A DNA stretch of 6,075 nt from Candidatus Woesearchaeota archaeon (GTDB lineage: Archaea > Nanobdellota > Nanobdellia > Woesearchaeales > J091), in NCBI GenBank assembly GCA_003695045.1, contig RFJB01000034.1, positions 1 to 6,075 of the forward strand, written 5' to 3'. Below the pieces are notes generated by a model, which did no database searches, was not told the origin of the DNA, and saw only the letters and a program-made list of their open reading frames with translations. Position 1 is the first letter of the stretch; every line of letters begins with the position of its first letter. Of this stretch, positions 4,973 to 6,075 are shown piece after piece. Position numbers and translations under genes: made by a program.

Positions 4973-5908
4973 ATGGCGGCAAGCAAACTCGCTCAGGACA
5001 GGGAAGCCATGATAGAATTTATGCGAGAGCACACTGCAGGAGACAACCTTGATGTGCTGGTCGAGAAACTTGATTCGGGAATGAAAAGGCACATCCTCCA
5101 GTTCCGGGACGAAAACGGCGTTCTATACAACATCCTTCTCCTGTCAAGACAGGGCGAGTTTGCGCCTGAGTTTGACTACCGCAGGGAAAACTTTGATGAA
5201 GACAGAAGAAAAATGCTTGCAGTATGGAACATGGTGTCCGACTTTATTGCGCAGAAAAATGAGGAGGGAAAAGTTCCCGGCTTTGTATTCCTGCGCTCCG
5301 ACACGAGATACGAAGACCTTCGCAACGGAATAAAAACGCCTCTGGAAGAAAGAGAGAAGAGAATAATCAACGAGGGAGGACACTTTCTGAAGCAGGCGCT
5401 TCCAAACGAGTGGAATCCCAACCCGTACTTCGACGAACGCGAATTAGACCCTCTTGAAGTCGTAGTCAAGCAGTTCAACTACAAGAACGAAGGGCTGCCC
5501 GGCAGGAAGCCGACATACCAAAGGCGCAAGATATACACCGACTCCACAGCGAGAGGCCTCGGCAAGAAAGTTTACACTCCTGAAAATTATTACTTCAATC
5601 CCAAAACAGGACAGCTTGATGTAATCTGGTTCATGGACCTCGGCAATCCCTACCAGTTCAGAATGACCGAGTGTCCGGTATGCTCGAATCCCAACGGCGA
5701 TTACGACCACTCCTCGTGCAAAGAGCAGCCCGCATACTCGCGATACAGATTTGAAAGGGACCGCGCAAGGTACAGCAAACTAATACTCCGGCCCAAGGAC
5801 AGGCAGCCCGGCGAGGACATTTTCTTCGACCCTGTGAAGCTTGTTCTCTCCGCAGGATACGACTCCCGCATTGCAAGGGTGAGAGCGGCAAAGGAGATGA
5901 AGCGCTAA
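4973..5908 (+). CDS. Hypothetical protein with C2HC zinc-ribbon-like motif, 311 residues
   Basis: I do not recognise the family. The protein is soluble and highly charged. An N-terminal helical part (about 1-35) is followed by a strand-like RHILQFRDENGVLYNILLLS segment (about 39-58). Next come helices rich in Arg and Glu (68-145), a basic stretch (GRKPTYQRRKIY, 177-188), and an aromatic YTPENYYFNPKTGQLDVIWF segment (201-220). At 234-249 CPVC...HSSC forms C-X2-C-X8-H-X2-C (C234, C237, H246, C249), which could bind one zinc. Such a site in a basic protein suggests nucleic acid or protein contact; this is inference. The start at 4973 follows the previous gene by 13 bp with a weak GAGG (4959-4962) 10 nt upstream; the longer frame from 4778 overlaps the first gene and is unlikely. 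Confidence 0.88.
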   Translation: MAASKLAQDREAMIEFMREHTAGDNLDVLVEKLDSGMKRHILQFRDENGVLYNILLLSRQGEFAPEFDYRRENFDEDRRKMLAVWNMVSDFIAQKNEEGKVPGFVFLRSDTRYEDLRNGIKTPLEEREKRIINEGGHFLKQALPNEWNPNPYFDERELDPLEVVVKQFNYKNEGLPGRKPTYQRRKIYTDSTARGLGKKVYTPENYYFNPKTGQLDVIWFMDLGNPYQFRMTECPVCSNPNGDYDHSSCKEQPAYSRYRFERDRARYSKLILRPKDRQPGEDIFFDPVKLVLSAGYDSRIARVRAAKEMKR

Positions 5909-5985
5909 AACATTTTCTGCTGGCATGCTCTCAACAATGTCTCAGTCAACAAGGTTTCAGAACAGAACTTCTTCCGGACAAATTC

Positions 5986-6001
5986 AAAAATAATTAATAA
6001 C
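5986..6001 (+). promoter_or_regulatory. TATA-like promoter for a gene starting at 6023
   Basis: AAAAATAATTAATAAC is A/T-rich with a CAAAAA-type BRE part and a TAATTAATAA box centred about 27 nt before the ATG at 6023. This is the same geometry as the two other leaderless starts in the window. Confidence 0.45.
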
Positions 6002-6022
6002 CCTTCATTGCCTCTTCATCCC

Positions 6023-6075
6023 ATGACTGGACGGTTGATTTTCAAAAAAGTCTACAGCATTCTGCTCAATGCATA
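6023..6075 (+). CDS. Putative N-terminal fragment of a plus-strand gene (runs off the window)
   Basis: The ATG at 6023 opens a frame that stays open to the last base: MTGRLIFKKVYSILLNA. Only 17 codons are visible, so no family can be given. Support comes only from the TATA-like element at the leaderless distance; no Shine-Dalgarno is seen. The basic and hydrophobic mixture could be the start of a membrane or a helical protein. Confidence 0.4.
   Translation, partial: MTGRLIFKKVYSILLNA

Noticed and set aside
4351..4986. Minus-strand 211-residue open frame
   Set aside because: It is antisense to the 4498 gene, which has a good promoter and a compact operon layout. The frame shows no family motif and starts inside the next gene.
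1..6075. CRISPR array, insertion sequence or prophage
   Set aside because: No regularly spaced repeats, no transposase or integrase motifs and no terminal inverted repeats were seen.

Overview
The window reads as archaeal chromosomal DNA. The evidence is a eukaryote-type ribosomal protein pair (eL37 and eS8), an Sm-like (LSm) protein, a long-variable-arm tRNA-Leu with no encoded CCA, TATA/BRE promoters with several apparently leaderless starts, and a large secreted S-layer protein with the N-terminal 'KDGKFDGYLVVGDNAAAADVV' type domain. That S-layer type, together with a partial GINS-like reading frame, reminds me of DPANN archaea (Woesearchaeota/Pacearchaeota-like) or other euryarchaeal-side lineages. 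The lineage is an inference.

Layout, left to right. A truncated minus-strand gene at 1-101, probably a GINS-family replication protein, has a well-spaced TATA box (124-131). A hairpin with a UUCG-type tetraloop followed by a U-tract (181-209) ends the 800-residue S-layer gene (213-2615, minus). The S-layer gene has a perfect Shine-Dalgarno and a long AT-rich upstream region (2616-2999). That region holds a probable promoter about 190 bp upstream of the start codon, a possible 29-codon upstream ORF, a U-loop hairpin, a 13-bp direct repeat and two operator-like inverted repeats. Next come tRNA-Leu(UAG) (3000-3083, minus), then eL37 (3227-3391) and LSm (3435-3662), both minus and likely one operon. 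Divergent from these on the plus strand lies eS8 (3922-4308). A plus-strand two-gene unit of unknown function follows (4498-4959 and 4973-5908), the second gene carrying a C-X2-C-X8-H-X2-C zinc-ribbon-like motif. A plus-strand gene probably begins at 6023 and runs off the window.

Functional reading. The centre is translation and RNA metabolism (tRNA, eL37, LSm, eS8), with an envelope gene and a replication gene to the left. Two modes of translation initiation coexist. The S-layer, LSm, eL37 and eS8 genes have Shine-Dalgarno motifs, while the GINS-like gene, the 4498 gene and the 6023 gene have a TATA box about 26-27 nt from the ATG, as expected for leaderless mRNAs. The most unusual parts are the S-layer leader and the unrecognised two-gene operon. 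No mobile element, CRISPR array or defence system was seen.
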